This document shows positions 44,600-52,727 of a DNA stretch of 64,000 bases, piece after piece. The stretch covers positions 429,247-493,246 of the forward strand of contig NZ_JABCNG010000005.1 in the NCBI RefSeq assembly GCF_012932495.1, read 5' to 3'. This DNA comes from Novosphingobium sp. SG919 (lineage in GTDB: Bacteria; Pseudomonadota; Alphaproteobacteria; Sphingomonadales; Sphingomonadaceae). Within the stretch, counting starts at the first letter, position 1. Every line of letters starts with the position of its first letter. The translations under genes were made by a program, and so were the position numbers. A model generated the notes under the pieces. The model was not told where the DNA came from and made no database searches. It saw nothing but the letters and a program-made list of their open reading frames with translations.

Positions 44600-45813
44600 G
44601 CCCGCGCAAGCCGCCGAAGGCTTGCCAAATCCACTTTCGCATAGATCCGGGTCGTATCGTGATCCTGGTGCCGCAAAAGTTGTCCGATCTCACCGAGTGT
44701 GGCTCCCGCCCTGAGGAGTTCGGTAGCTGCCGTGTGCCGGAACACATGGGCATGACAGTGGGCGAGACCCGTGATGCCGGCTCGCGCCAAGGCACGCCGA
44801 GCGATGAAGCTGACCGCACTATAAGATGGAAATGGACCGTGCGGCGTCTCGACCCGCAGGAAAACCTCTCGATAGCCGCATCGAGGCCGACCATGCTCCA
44901 AATAGTCTGCTAGGGCCGCACCCAGGTCATCCGGCAGCGGCAGCTTGGCCCGACGCCCTCCTTTGCTCGTAATCTGAATAGTGCCTTCAGACCAATCGAT
45001 GTCGGTCAAAACGAGCGTCGCAACCTCGGTTGCGCGCATTCCCAGGCGACCCATCATCAGCAAGATCGCATAGTCACGGCGTCCGGCTGAAGTGGTGCGG
45101 TCGCATTCAGCCAGCACCTGTTCCAGTTGGTCCCGCAAAAGAAATGTTGGCAGGGTAGTTCGCTTCCACGATTTGACCGACGGAACAGCGGCGGCAAGAT
45201 CAGTCGAAATTGCCCCTGATTGCCTGAGAAATCCTAGGAATGAACGTAAAGAGCTGCACATGGTTTGTGCAGTGCCTGCGCCCCGACGGTGTGCCTGGGC
45301 TTCGACATAATGCACGATATCCCCAGGAGTCAGGTTGCCAGGCGTGAGGCCTCGGCCAAACAGGAGGGCATCGGCAGCCTCAGCGGCAAACCATGCACGG
45401 TGACGAATGGTCGCCGCACTATACCCACGATTTATCAGATAGCATCGGTAGCGCTCTATTAAAGCTCTGGACGGTTCATCCTCTGGCTGAGGCGCCGGAG
45501 GAGCTTCTCCCAATTCTCGCAGGAGTACCAGAAAGCGCCCGAGGGCGCGCCGGGGGCCGTGTCGGTAGCGTCCGTTCTCACGGCGCCAGGCCAAAAACGC
45601 GGTGATCGTAGCCTCATCAATGGATCCGCCGGTGTGGTCCCGATCCCGGGCCCACGCCCAGAAATGACCAATCGTCCAAACGGAGCGCCTGATAAGATCG
45701 GTGGTGAAGCCGGCTATCCTCAGCCGCTCTGCATATTGGGGGATATGCGCTCCATGTGGCCAACCGGGAAACTCCGATTGCATGGTCGCGCTCGCCCAGG
45801 TGCCGTGTTCCAT
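44578..45813 (-). CDS. ritA: RIT recombinase A (tyrosine recombinase)
   Basis: 411 residues from ATG at 45813, which has AGAGG upstream; the frame is open to an ATG at 45873 inside the terminal repeat. Catalytic residues Arg (LGMRATEVATL), Lys (TSKGGRRAKL), HxxR (HVFRHTAA), LRHQ and Tyr in TRIYAKVD are all present. First gene of the trio, reading inward from the right-end repeat. Confidence 0.88.
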   Translation of the reverse strand: MEHGTWASATMQSEFPGWPHGAHIPQYAERLRIAGFTTDLIRRSVWTIGHFWAWARDRDHTGGSIDEATITAFLAWRRENGRYRHGPRRALGRFLVLLRELGEAPPAPQPEDEPSRALIERYRCYLINRGYSAATIRHRAWFAAEAADALLFGRGLTPGNLTPGDIVHYVEAQAHRRGAGTAQTMCSSLRSFLGFLRQSGAISTDLAAAVPSVKSWKRTTLPTFLLRDQLEQVLAECDRTTSAGRRDYAILLMMGRLGMRATEVATLVLTDIDWSEGTIQITSKGGRRAKLPLPDDLGAALADYLEHGRPRCGYREVFLRVETPHGPFPSYSAVSFIARRALARAGITGLAHCHAHVFRHTAATELLRAGATLGEIGQLLRHQDHDTTRIYAKVDLASLRRLARAWPGAVQ

Positions 45814-45851
45814 ACTGCCTCTCCACTGCTGTCGTTGCAGAGGAGTTACGT

Positions 45852-45933
45852 TTATGCCGCGCGGATGGCGCAAAATCAGCGGAAATCCCGAGATTTACCG
45901 AGCCGGGTCGGCATAGTTTCGCCATCGGCATAA
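45852..45933 (-). repeat. Terminal inverted repeat, right copy
   Basis: Reverse complement matches 28447-28528 at 79 of 82 bases. Ends at TCGGCATAA (45925-45933), directly followed by the second GATCC. Contains the upstream ATG of the ritA frame and probably the ritA promoter. Confidence 0.9.
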
Positions 45934-45938
45934 GATCC
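45934..45938. repeat. Target-site duplication, right copy (GATCC)
   Basis: Identical to 28415-28419 and immediately outside the right terminal repeat. Confidence 0.8.
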
Positions 45939-46017
45939 AGATCTCCGGCTCGGGTCCGGCATCGTTCCTGGCCAGACGACCGAGGGCATCAAGGTCAAGG
46001 CGCGCGATTTCCGATAA
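45934..46017 (+). pseudogene. dnaE2: dnaE2 C-terminal tail, right of the insertion
   Basis: 27 codons and a TAA: DPDLRLGSGIVPGQTTEGIK then VKARDFR. The ending KVKARDFR is typical of DnaE2. It is in the same phase as the left fragment, so DMFDP + DLRLG joins directly. No start codon; not expressed as a separate protein. Confidence 0.8.
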
Positions 46018-46271
46018 GGCTTGATCGGAGCGACACCTTGCGAAGATGGATCAGGCGAAATCGCGTCCGGCGATTTGACGCGCAGGAGCGCTGGTCAATA
46101 CGGCACGCCTCTTCCGGGGGGCAGAAGCCCCACTTCCGGCGTAACCGCTACCGGATTTTGGTAGAACCGGAGGATCGAATATCACGCGTTGACCGATGTG
46201 GATCATCCAGACGAGACGACAATCATGACGGGTGGCGCCAAAGATCGACGCCAGGACTGTCGGGACTCAAG

Positions 46272-46820
46272 ATGCGACTCGGCCCGTCCGCTTCCTTTTC
46301 GGTGCCATGTTTCGAAGTGCTGCCAGGATTCTCGAGCGCCGACCCCTTTCATGCGGCCTACGGCGCCCGGCCCGTGATCGCCGATATGGTGGCCGGTCCA
46401 TCCGTCGTCGCCATGGTTGTCTACGCCTTCGCTAATCGGCGTCGGATAGAAGCGCATGCCGCGGCTATGCTGGCAACTGCGCTTCTCGTCCTGCCGCCGA
46501 TCATCGGACGCCTGTTTCCGACGATACCCAGTTTTCCGCATGGAGGGTGGGCCGGCTTCGGCGGTTTCCGGCTGTCCTTTCAACTCGCCGAGTCAGTCAC
46601 ACTATTGCTGGCAATCTGGTTGGCAAGCCGAAGGCCCGACGCCCGAGCGGGCTTCGGCTTCGCCGCCATCGCCACTGCGGCTCAGATGGTTGGATTCGAG
46701 ACCATCGGCACCACCCACCTGTGGAGCCGGTGGGTTACCTTGCTTACCAACATTTCACCCGCTCCAATGGCCGACGGCGCGGGGGCGCTACTGCAGCCTT
46801 GTTATATTGAGCCTGGCTGA
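46272..46820 (+). CDS. Polytopic membrane protein, unknown function
   Basis: 182 residues with four likely helices (about 36-52, 60-80, 100-120, 130-148). Natural amino-acid composition (VIADMVAGPSVVAMVVYAFA, MLATALLVLPPIIGRLF) supports a real gene. The start is uncertain: no strong ribosome site precedes ATG 46272, and the gene might be 5'-truncated by past rearrangement near dnaE2. Confidence 0.5.
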   Translation: MRLGPSASFSVPCFEVLPGFSSADPFHAAYGARPVIADMVAGPSVVAMVVYAFANRRRIEAHAAAMLATALLVLPPIIGRLFPTIPSFPHGGWAGFGGFRLSFQLAESVTLLLAIWLASRRPDARAGFGFAAIATAAQMVGFETIGTTHLWSRWVTLLTNISPAPMADGAGALLQPCYIEPG

Positions 46821-46922
46821 AAGGAGCCAAAGAAGAGCCCCGGCGCGGTGGCATTCAACCGGAGATCGCTTGAGCGGGATAAAGCCGCAGTCGCCGCAGA
46901 CCCGTAGCACTTGCCACGTCGT

Positions 46923-47729
46923 TCATCGAGCGGCGATCTGGACGTTCACACCGGCATAGATCTGCCATTTTGGCGCCCCTATGCCCTTTTGAATGACCGA
47001 ATACTGAGGCTCAGCGAAGGTGTTGAGCCGCACCTTTTTGGTTATGGCCCAAATTTTGCCTACGCCGGCCCCCACCGGCACGTAATGGTTACCCGTCTTC
47101 AGGTCGAAGTTCCATATTCCGCTCGACCTGAGATAGAAGCCCTTGGGCAAGTTGTAGAATGCGATGGGCTGAACGGTAAGCAGCCGGACGTCGCTTCGAT
47201 CGTTATCACCTGCGACCGAGTGCTGATAGATTGCGAGACCTCCGAGGAGCCCCCAGGACTGCGGGGCGACGACCGCCCCTGATGCCCCGACTTGCCATTT
47301 GCCATTGCCGAACCTTTGGCTGCTGGCGGTCGGAGCCACGACGACCGGGCCCACGCCAAAGGAGACCTTCTTCCCAGGGAACATCACCAGGTCCATAAGC
47401 AGCAAATCCCCCACGCCAGTCTTGCTCCCCGTCGGGAAAGTGGGCGTCGTGGAGACGGGAAGGGTAAATCGGAACAGCTGAGGCTTTCCAAAGGTCAGAT
47501 GAGGCAGAAGCCCGCGGAAAAGCGTGACGTCGGCATCCCGATCCGGAACGCCATTGAGCGACGGTATGTAATAGTTATGGGCGCTGAGCATGATGGTCGG
47601 CGTCAGCGGGCTGTTCGCGTCGTTTGCCGCCTGTGCCTCGGGCGATGGAGCGACCTGGGCCTTGGCGGAAATGCTCATCATGGTGCCTATTAGAAGGCCG
47701 GCGAGACGTAAGCGCGAAGATCGGATCAT
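46923..47729 (-). CDS. Outer-membrane beta-barrel protein
   Basis: 268 residues from ATG at 47729 with AAGGA upstream. Signal peptide (MSISAKA-QV), then alternating amphipathic strands with Gly/aromatic pattern (GVGDLLLMDLVMFPGKKVSF) and an end in VNVQIAAR. Resembles the transporter or phenol-degradation-meta class of small barrels. It follows the DUF5692-like gene by 44 bases and is probably co-expressed. Confidence 0.65.
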   Translation of the reverse strand: MIRSSRLRLAGLLIGTMMSISAKAQVAPSPEAQAANDANSPLTPTIMLSAHNYYIPSLNGVPDRDADVTLFRGLLPHLTFGKPQLFRFTLPVSTTPTFPTGSKTGVGDLLLMDLVMFPGKKVSFGVGPVVVAPTASSQRFGNGKWQVGASGAVVAPQSWGLLGGLAIYQHSVAGDNDRSDVRLLTVQPIAFYNLPKGFYLRSSGIWNFDLKTGNHYVPVGAGVGKIWAITKKVRLNTFAEPQYSVIQKGIGAPKWQIYAGVNVQIAAR

Positions 47730-47773
47730 GAGTTCATCCTTCGAGAATATGTTGAACGTGGTCGACCGCGAGG

Positions 47774-49045
47774 TCAGATGACGCTCTCGCTTTGACCGAT
47801 CTGCAGGTGAGCGGGGGCCCGACCGGTCATGCGCCAACGATAGTGCAGCAGCGCATATCCGAGGTTGCAGCCAAAGCTGACGATGGCCGCTCCGAGCGCG
47901 ATCCCTTCGCTGCGAGGGAATGGAACCGATAGATCGAGGCCAATGCCCCTGTTTAGCAGGAGCTCGAAGCTGAAGATGTACATCATGTAGATCGCGAGGG
48001 TGTAGGCCCGTGCCTGCAACCACGTGCCCTTCTTCACGAAAAGCGCTGCAATGGTCGGGGCAATGACGATCGCAGCCGTAAAAAACACCGTGTTCGGGAA
48101 ATTCAGATAAACGAACGTGATGTTCCATAGATCATAGGCGATGATCCAGCCTACCGTCATCCCTGGCCAGAGCATGTCGTGAGGAGCATCATCATCGCGG
48201 CGGATACCCAACCAACGATGGATCGTGAGGATATTGAGAACGCCCGCTGCGGCATTGAGGAGATTCGCCAGCGCGCCCGAGGCAATATCCTGGCTGACAG
48301 CCTCGGCGATGTTGACCGCCAATACTGCGGCAACCAAGATTTTGACCCAATTATAGCGATGTAGGCCGTTGAAGCGGAACAGCGTGAAAAGAGCCGCACC
48401 GATTATGGCCGAGTAGAGCTTGGCCCATCGGAATAGCGTATCAAAGTCCGATTGGAGCCAAAGTGGCAGCAGCGCCACGGGGAAGACCAAAAACAGCGTG
48501 TAGGCCGCGATCTTCGATCGACGCGCCAGTTCGTTGCCCAGGAAAATGACGACGACACAAAAGAAGGCGTAATGAAGCCAGGTTATCCAGCCGATCGAGG
48601 GCCGCAGGCTGAGGGTGGGGCCGCGAGCGAGCTTCGTTGTAAGATGACGATGGTCGGGGTGCGCAAAGAGCGCCCCGTCGATCTCGGGGATTGCTCCCTC
48701 CCCGCCCTCAATGCGCAGAGAGCCGTCGCCGCCGGCCGTCCAATTGGCCCGATCCTTTACGAGATGGACGCCCTCCGACTTTTCAATCGAGACGGTTCCG
48801 TCGGGGCGGAATCGTAGATCGTAGAGTATGGCGCCTCCGGATGGGGTTCCCTCCTTTCCTTCCACGGACCCCAGCCACCTTTCATACCCGCCGGGAACCG
48901 CCGATGCGTTGGGTGCCGTGCTGGCGAAAGATGGACAGGCAAGGCCGAAGGCGAAGAACAAGATCGATAACGCGGCGAGCCCCGCGACTGCGATCGACCT
49001 GAGGTTGGCGCGGTCCGTTTTCCGCATGGCTACAGTGCGTGTCAT
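47774..49045 (-). CDS. DUF5692-like membrane protein with exported N-terminal domain
   Basis: 423 residues. Signal-like helix at about 16-38, a soluble beta-rich periplasmic part (about 45-150), then seven or eight membrane helices. The signature DMLWPGMTVGWIIAYDLWNI and FVKKGTWLQARAYTLAIYMM matches DUF5692 proteins of unknown function. The fused N-terminal domain (GTPSGGAILYDLRFRPDGTV) is extra. Confidence 0.7.
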   Translation of the reverse strand: MTRTVAMRKTDRANLRSIAVAGLAALSILFFAFGLACPSFASTAPNASAVPGGYERWLGSVEGKEGTPSGGAILYDLRFRPDGTVSIEKSEGVHLVKDRANWTAGGDGSLRIEGGEGAIPEIDGALFAHPDHRHLTTKLARGPTLSLRPSIGWITWLHYAFFCVVVIFLGNELARRSKIAAYTLFLVFPVALLPLWLQSDFDTLFRWAKLYSAIIGAALFTLFRFNGLHRYNWVKILVAAVLAVNIAEAVSQDIASGALANLLNAAAGVLNILTIHRWLGIRRDDDAPHDMLWPGMTVGWIIAYDLWNITFVYLNFPNTVFFTAAIVIAPTIAALFVKKGTWLQARAYTLAIYMMYIFSFELLLNRGIGLDLSVPFPRSEGIALGAAIVSFGCNLGYALLHYRWRMTGRAPAHLQIGQSESVI

Positions 49046-49818
49046 GCAATCTCCTCATGCTCGGCAAAAGCGAGTAGCGCCCGCGCCTTGGAATTTGTCC
49101 GCGCCGGCGGGCACACGCTGCATGTTGTGGTCGGAAGTCCGAGCAATTTCATTGCCTGCGCGCATGGTGTTGGCTGACCGAGATCAGGCAGGCTCCTGAT
49201 TCACGTCACGGAGCGGGAATTCCCGCGCGACCGGGTGAGGTTGGCAGCGAAGGCGCGACGCATCTCGTGATTGCGCGCCAATGCGCTGGCCAGCACCGCC
49301 AGGGTATTGCGAAGCCTGACGTTCCCGATCAATTTGGATCGGTCGGTTCCGGCCGCTCGTTGGGACATCGCAAGCGATCGGTCGCGCTTCGAGAATGGTG
49401 TACACCCTCGCTCGCCTGACGCATGATGAGACCGCTCAGCTGGACCTCGCTGGCGCGTTGACGCGTCTTGATGACGGGAAGATTGCTTGGAGATGTGAGT
49501 GAGGCTGATAACCGGCGCCTGCGAGGAGCCTATGATAGCTCGTTGAGATTCCCTCCCGTGTCCGTGTGACCACCTGCCTCGTGCAACGGGCGTTGGTGTG
49601 CATTACCGGCGACGATCGCATGCCCAAGTGCGGCGGGTGATAGCTCTGCCCGCATCAGGAAGATCGTTCTCGATGTTCGGGTGAAGTGTGACGCATGAGG
49701 GCAGATCGGCGTCAAACGGCGCCAGTCCGGTTCTGACAAGACGCCATCCACGCCACCTCCCCGATCACCTGATCGGACACCTCTACATCGCGAGGGCGAC
49801 GCAGCGATTGATCGCGAA
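49046..49818. other. Intergenic region, no confident gene
   Basis: About 770 bases. One short frame on the minus strand (49201-49368) looks protein-like; the rest shows no recognisable genes, repeats or terminators. Confidence 0.5.
49201..49368 (-). CDS. Possible small protein, 55 residues
   Basis: Reads MSQRAAGTDRSKLIGN then VRLRNTLAVLASALARNHEM, helical and basic, ending at a TGA. No good ribosome site. May be a remnant of a longer gene, since the frame stays open upstream. Confidence 0.25.
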   Translation of the reverse strand: MSQRAAGTDRSKLIGNVRLRNTLAVLASALARNHEMRRAFAANLTRSRGNSRSVT

Positions 49819-50550
49819 CTATGGTATCGCGATTTCGGACAGTGCGCTTCTATTCAGAATTGCGACCCTCCGGCCGTTAGGGAAGTCAACGAGCCCGCGC
49901 CTGCTTAGGCGTGACAGCACCCGGCTCACCGTTTCGTTGCTAAGACCAAGTATCTCGCCCATCTGGGCTCTGGAGAGCGACAGTTCGATGCTGGGCAAGT
50001 TTTCGGTTCGATCGGGGACGCGGGTTTTGACCGGCGATCTCCGCGCCATGTCGACAAGGAAGGTGGCCACGCGCACTTCAGCGGATCGATGAGCGAGTAA
50101 CATGATCCTCTCGCGGGCCTCATCGAGCGATGCCTGTGTCCGTTGGAGCAATACCCGTTCCATATGGCTGTGCGCGGACAAGAATTTTTCAAGGAGGTGA
50201 CGCGGGAAAACGCAGATCGAGGAATCCGTGAGCGCCGTTATCGAAAACTTGTTCGTTGAAGGCGTTGGGCTGCCGATAAAGTCGCCCGGATAGAGGATTC
50301 CCACGGTCTGATCATGCCCATCGCCCAAGGCGGCGGTGACCTTAAAGAGTCCTGTCACTACGTTGGCGCAAATCAGCCCTTCCTCGCCTGCCCAGCAGAT
50401 GGTCTGCTCTCGGCAGACCAGCCGCTCACGAGCGATATATTTGAGTTCGCACAGCTCATCGTCCGCCAAACTCGAGCATAACGCCCGATCCCGAACAGGG
50501 CAGACCTGGCAACTCATGGGAAAATTCATCTCCTCGTCGCGATGCCGCAT
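49819..50550 (-). CDS. FNR/FixK-type Crp-family regulator
   Basis: 243 residues (other starts at codons 8 and 12). N-terminal cysteines SCQVCPVRDRALC plus QTIC could hold an oxygen-sensing Fe-S cluster as in FNR. Cyclic-nucleotide-type beta-roll, dimer helix, and C-terminal HTH with LSNETVSRVLSRL, where E-SR recognises FNR boxes. A decayed copy lies at 20936-21200. The next upstream gene is DUF2147. Confidence 0.88.
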   Translation of the reverse strand: MRHRDEEMNFPMSCQVCPVRDRALCSSLADDELCELKYIARERLVCREQTICWAGEEGLICANVVTGLFKVTAALGDGHDQTVGILYPGDFIGSPTPSTNKFSITALTDSSICVFPRHLLEKFLSAHSHMERVLLQRTQASLDEARERIMLLAHRSAEVRVATFLVDMARRSPVKTRVPDRTENLPSIELSLSRAQMGEILGLSNETVSRVLSRLSRRGLVDFPNGRRVAILNRSALSEIAIP

Positions 50551-51127
50551 GACCGGCCGAATTCAGAGGCCGTCAGCGTCGATGGCTCGTGAAAAGGTCG
50601 GTAAAAAGCTATTTTACCCGGACCCAGGTCTGAGATTTGCATGCAAATCGCCCGAGCAAGCAGCCTGAGCCGCGCCGTGTGTTCTCGTCCAATATCTCAA
50701 TAGTTCCGGAGAACGTCTTATTTATATCCGGAACGAACACCCGCCCGTGCCAAATTCCCTTACGATCCCGGGTAAAATCCCTGAACAACTGAAGCCCGAT
50801 CAGATTGTCCGTGCCTCCTCGCTTCGCGTCTGCGATCGCCTTCTCGTTGGCCCAGATGACGGTCCCACACATGCCGGTCCCGCAGTGCTGGACCTCGACG
50901 TGAACGCTGTCCTCAGGATTGCGCCAAACGCCGCCAGTGCCGTCCGCACTGGCGCTGGCGGCAACTGCAGGGAGGCAGATACTCATCAGAAATGTCGTGC
51001 TCTTGAAGCCTGCCATGTGCCCCCCCGGCTCAGAGATTCTTAGCGCTAGCGCGGCGAGCGCCAGCGCGGGAGTGAGTAGCAGTTAGCGGCGCAGGCCACG
51101 TCGCCACTCTGTGGCAGTTCAGCATGT
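50247..51127. repeat. Degenerate direct repeat, copy B (FNR + DUF2147 block)
   Basis: Same orientation as 20936-21812, 29 kb away. Long identical tracts (for example GTTGGGCTGCCGATAAA) alternate with diverged ones. Both genes here are intact, so this is the parental copy or the better preserved one. Confidence 0.75.
50609..51016 (-). CDS. DUF2147 periplasmic protein
   Basis: 135 residues. Signal peptide (PAVAASASA-DG). DUF2147 features GVWRNPEDSVHVEVQHCG, CGTVIW, IGLQLF and the end SQTWVRVK. Family members are small beta-barrel-like periplasmic proteins of unknown function. Lies 58 bases upstream of the FNR-type gene. Confidence 0.85.
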   Translation of the reverse strand: MAGFKSTTFLMSICLPAVAASASADGTGGVWRNPEDSVHVEVQHCGTGMCGTVIWANEKAIADAKRGGTDNLIGLQLFRDFTRDRKGIWHGRVFVPDINKTFSGTIEILDENTRRGSGCLLGRFACKSQTWVRVK

Positions 51128-51238
51128 CAACAGCAGCGCCGGCGGCCATCCATCGCCTGGGCGCAAGATCCGCCGCAATGAGGGCAACCTGGACATAATA
51201 TCGATCCCGGGCCGGGATTACACGGTCATTCCTTGTCG

Positions 51239-51706
51239 TCACGCTCGTCGGACGCCTGCGCTTGCCTCGCGCCTTTCGTGGCAATCCGGGTGCCAGGCAG
51301 CTGAATCTGCGCCCTCGCTTCCGCGCTGCGGCATATCGGTAACAAGCGACCAAAAGGCGCGGCACGGGGTCGTCCCAAAATGTCGGACGGCCGCCCGGAC
51401 TATCGAAATGTCGTCGGGATGCCACCCCGCGTCGATGAAGAGCGCTTCGGCGTTGGTCGGCGAATCAAAGTAGCGGCCGGAATGGAGACCGGCGGCATAA
51501 CGGCGAAGTGCTTCCAGGCGCGCGTTCGCGAGAGGCCTCACCCTGGCCCCATAGCGCGCTTGCCATAACAGCCGGGCAACGCGAGCGGTTGGAAGCGGCC
51601 ACTCCTTTGGGTGCGCGGCGATCATGATGATCGTCAACTCCAGTGGCGATAATTGTGTGTTGGCGGTCTCGCTCCTGGCGGTCGATGCGCTGCTATCGTA
51701 CCGCAT
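51239..51706 (-). CDS. Hypothetical helical protein
   Basis: 155 residues. Good coding character (LELTIIMIAAHPKEWPLPTA, AEALFIDAGWHPDDISIVRA). No family recognised. The last 40 residues are low-complexity, so the true end may have been altered. Confidence 0.5.
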   Translation of the reverse strand: MRYDSSASTARSETANTQLSPLELTIIMIAAHPKEWPLPTARVARLLWQARYGARVRPLANARLEALRRYAAGLHSGRYFDSPTNAEALFIDAGWHPDDISIVRAAVRHFGTTPCRAFWSLVTDMPQRGSEGADSAAWHPDCHERREASAGVRRA

Positions 51707-51712
51707 GACGTG

Positions 51713-52162
51713 TCAGGCATCGCCAAAGCGCTGGAGTTCCGCACGACAAGCTTCGCTGAACTGACGGAGCGGATCCATCCCGCCCTCGCTCGCGAACTGC
51801 CGCAGTTCGTGGAGGGTATGATTTGGCCCGAGATAGGCTTTGACGATGGCATCGAGGACGCGCTCGGCGCGCTCGATGACTTCGTTGTGGGCGACCAGAC
51901 GCATTGTGGCGACGAGCGAGTAGAGCGTGACGAGATCGGAGATATCCTCGCGTTCGTGACCCAGGGCATCGCCGAAGAGGCGCGTCGCTTCCTTGATGAA
52001 TTCAGAATAGATTGTTTCGCGCCGGCTGCGCGCTTCCGATCTGACCTTCTGTGAAATCTGTGCGCGAACCGTGAGCCAGGATGTCATGAACGAGCCGAAG
52101 CCGCCGACCGCGGCGCCGGCAAGGCCCACCATCGCCGTGAGAATGGAGCCCGATCCGTCCAC
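51713..52162 (-). CDS. Small membrane-anchored hypothetical protein
   Basis: 149 residues. One N-terminal Gly-rich helix (AMVGLAGAAVGGFGSFMTSW), then basic and helical (REARSRRETIYSEFIKEA-like). Single-helix anchored cytosolic protein of a widespread uncharacterised type. Lies 1 base after the OmpA-type gene's stop. Confidence 0.6.
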   Translation of the reverse strand: MDGSGSILTAMVGLAGAAVGGFGSFMTSWLTVRAQISQKVRSEARSRRETIYSEFIKEATRLFGDALGHEREDISDLVTLYSLVATMRLVAHNEVIERAERVLDAIVKAYLGPNHTLHELRQFASEGGMDPLRQFSEACRAELQRFGDA

Positions 52163-52163
52163 C

Positions 52164-52721
52164 TCAGTCCTTTCGGCTGAGGATCAAGGTTACGCGCTGA
52201 TTCCTGGCGCGGCCTGCCGCACTGTCATTGGACGCGATCGGCTCGCTGGAGCCTTTGCTCTGTGTAGTGATCCGCGACGTGGAAACACCACCGTCTCGTA
52301 ACAGGATGGCCAGGGCCTCGGCTCGGTCAAGTCCAAGCGCGCGGTCGGCATCCGCATCGCCAGAAGGATCGGTATGCCCGATGATCGTGACTTTCACCCT
52401 GGGGTTGGCGCGGAGCATGGCGACAAGCCGCGAGACGCGACCGAGAGATTCGGGTGTCGGCGTGGCCGTCCGCCCCTCAAACTCCCGCCCGCCGAGTTCG
52501 AATGATCTCGCGGCCGGTCCTTCGGCCGCCAGCCAATCGGCGAGTTCGCGCCCGACCGTTCCACGCTCCGCCATCAGCGTGGACCCATCGCGCAGGGCGA
52601 CCAGCGCGGATCCATCAACCCTGGTGGGAGGCGACGGAGGCGGGTTCGAACAGGACTTCACCGCCATCCCGCCGGTTATGACGAGGGCCAGAAACAGAAG
52701 GAACATGAGGAGGCGCGCCAT
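52164..52721 (-). CDS. OmpA-domain envelope protein
   Basis: 185 residues. N-terminal membrane segment then Pro-rich linker; OmpA_C core (about 90-185) with TIIGHTDPSGDADADRALG and RNQRVTLIL, the peptidoglycan-binding arrangement. Last gene of the long leftward operon after the efflux channel (6-base gap). Confidence 0.85.
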   Translation of the reverse strand: MARLLMFLLFLALVITGGMAVKSCSNPPPSPPTRVDGSALVALRDGSTLMAERGTVGRELADWLAAEGPAARSFELGGREFEGRTATPTPESLGRVSRLVAMLRANPRVKVTIIGHTDPSGDADADRALGLDRAEALAILLRDGGVSTSRITTQSKGSSEPIASNDSAAGRARNQRVTLILSRKD

Positions 52722-52727
52722 GACGCG

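Larger units (their letters stand above)
28420..45933. mobile_element. 17.5-kb RIT-type element with metal and arsenic resistance cargo
   Basis: Bounded by 82-bp inverted repeats (28447-28528 and 45852-45933), flanked by a 5-bp duplication GATCC, and inserted into dnaE2, whose two pieces join in frame without it. The right end carries three overlapping tyrosine recombinase genes in the RIT arrangement. Between them lie MerR/CDF/TonB, cusCBAF and ars operons. Known RIT elements are mostly about 3-4 kb with only the recombinases; no inverted repeat is seen near the ritC end (42.6 kb), so the far repeat at 28.4 kb is the likely partner. Confidence 0.82.

Noticed and set aside
51494..51501. CGGCATAA as a third element end
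   Set aside because: Only eight bases match, inside a coding-like region, without the rest of the repeat.
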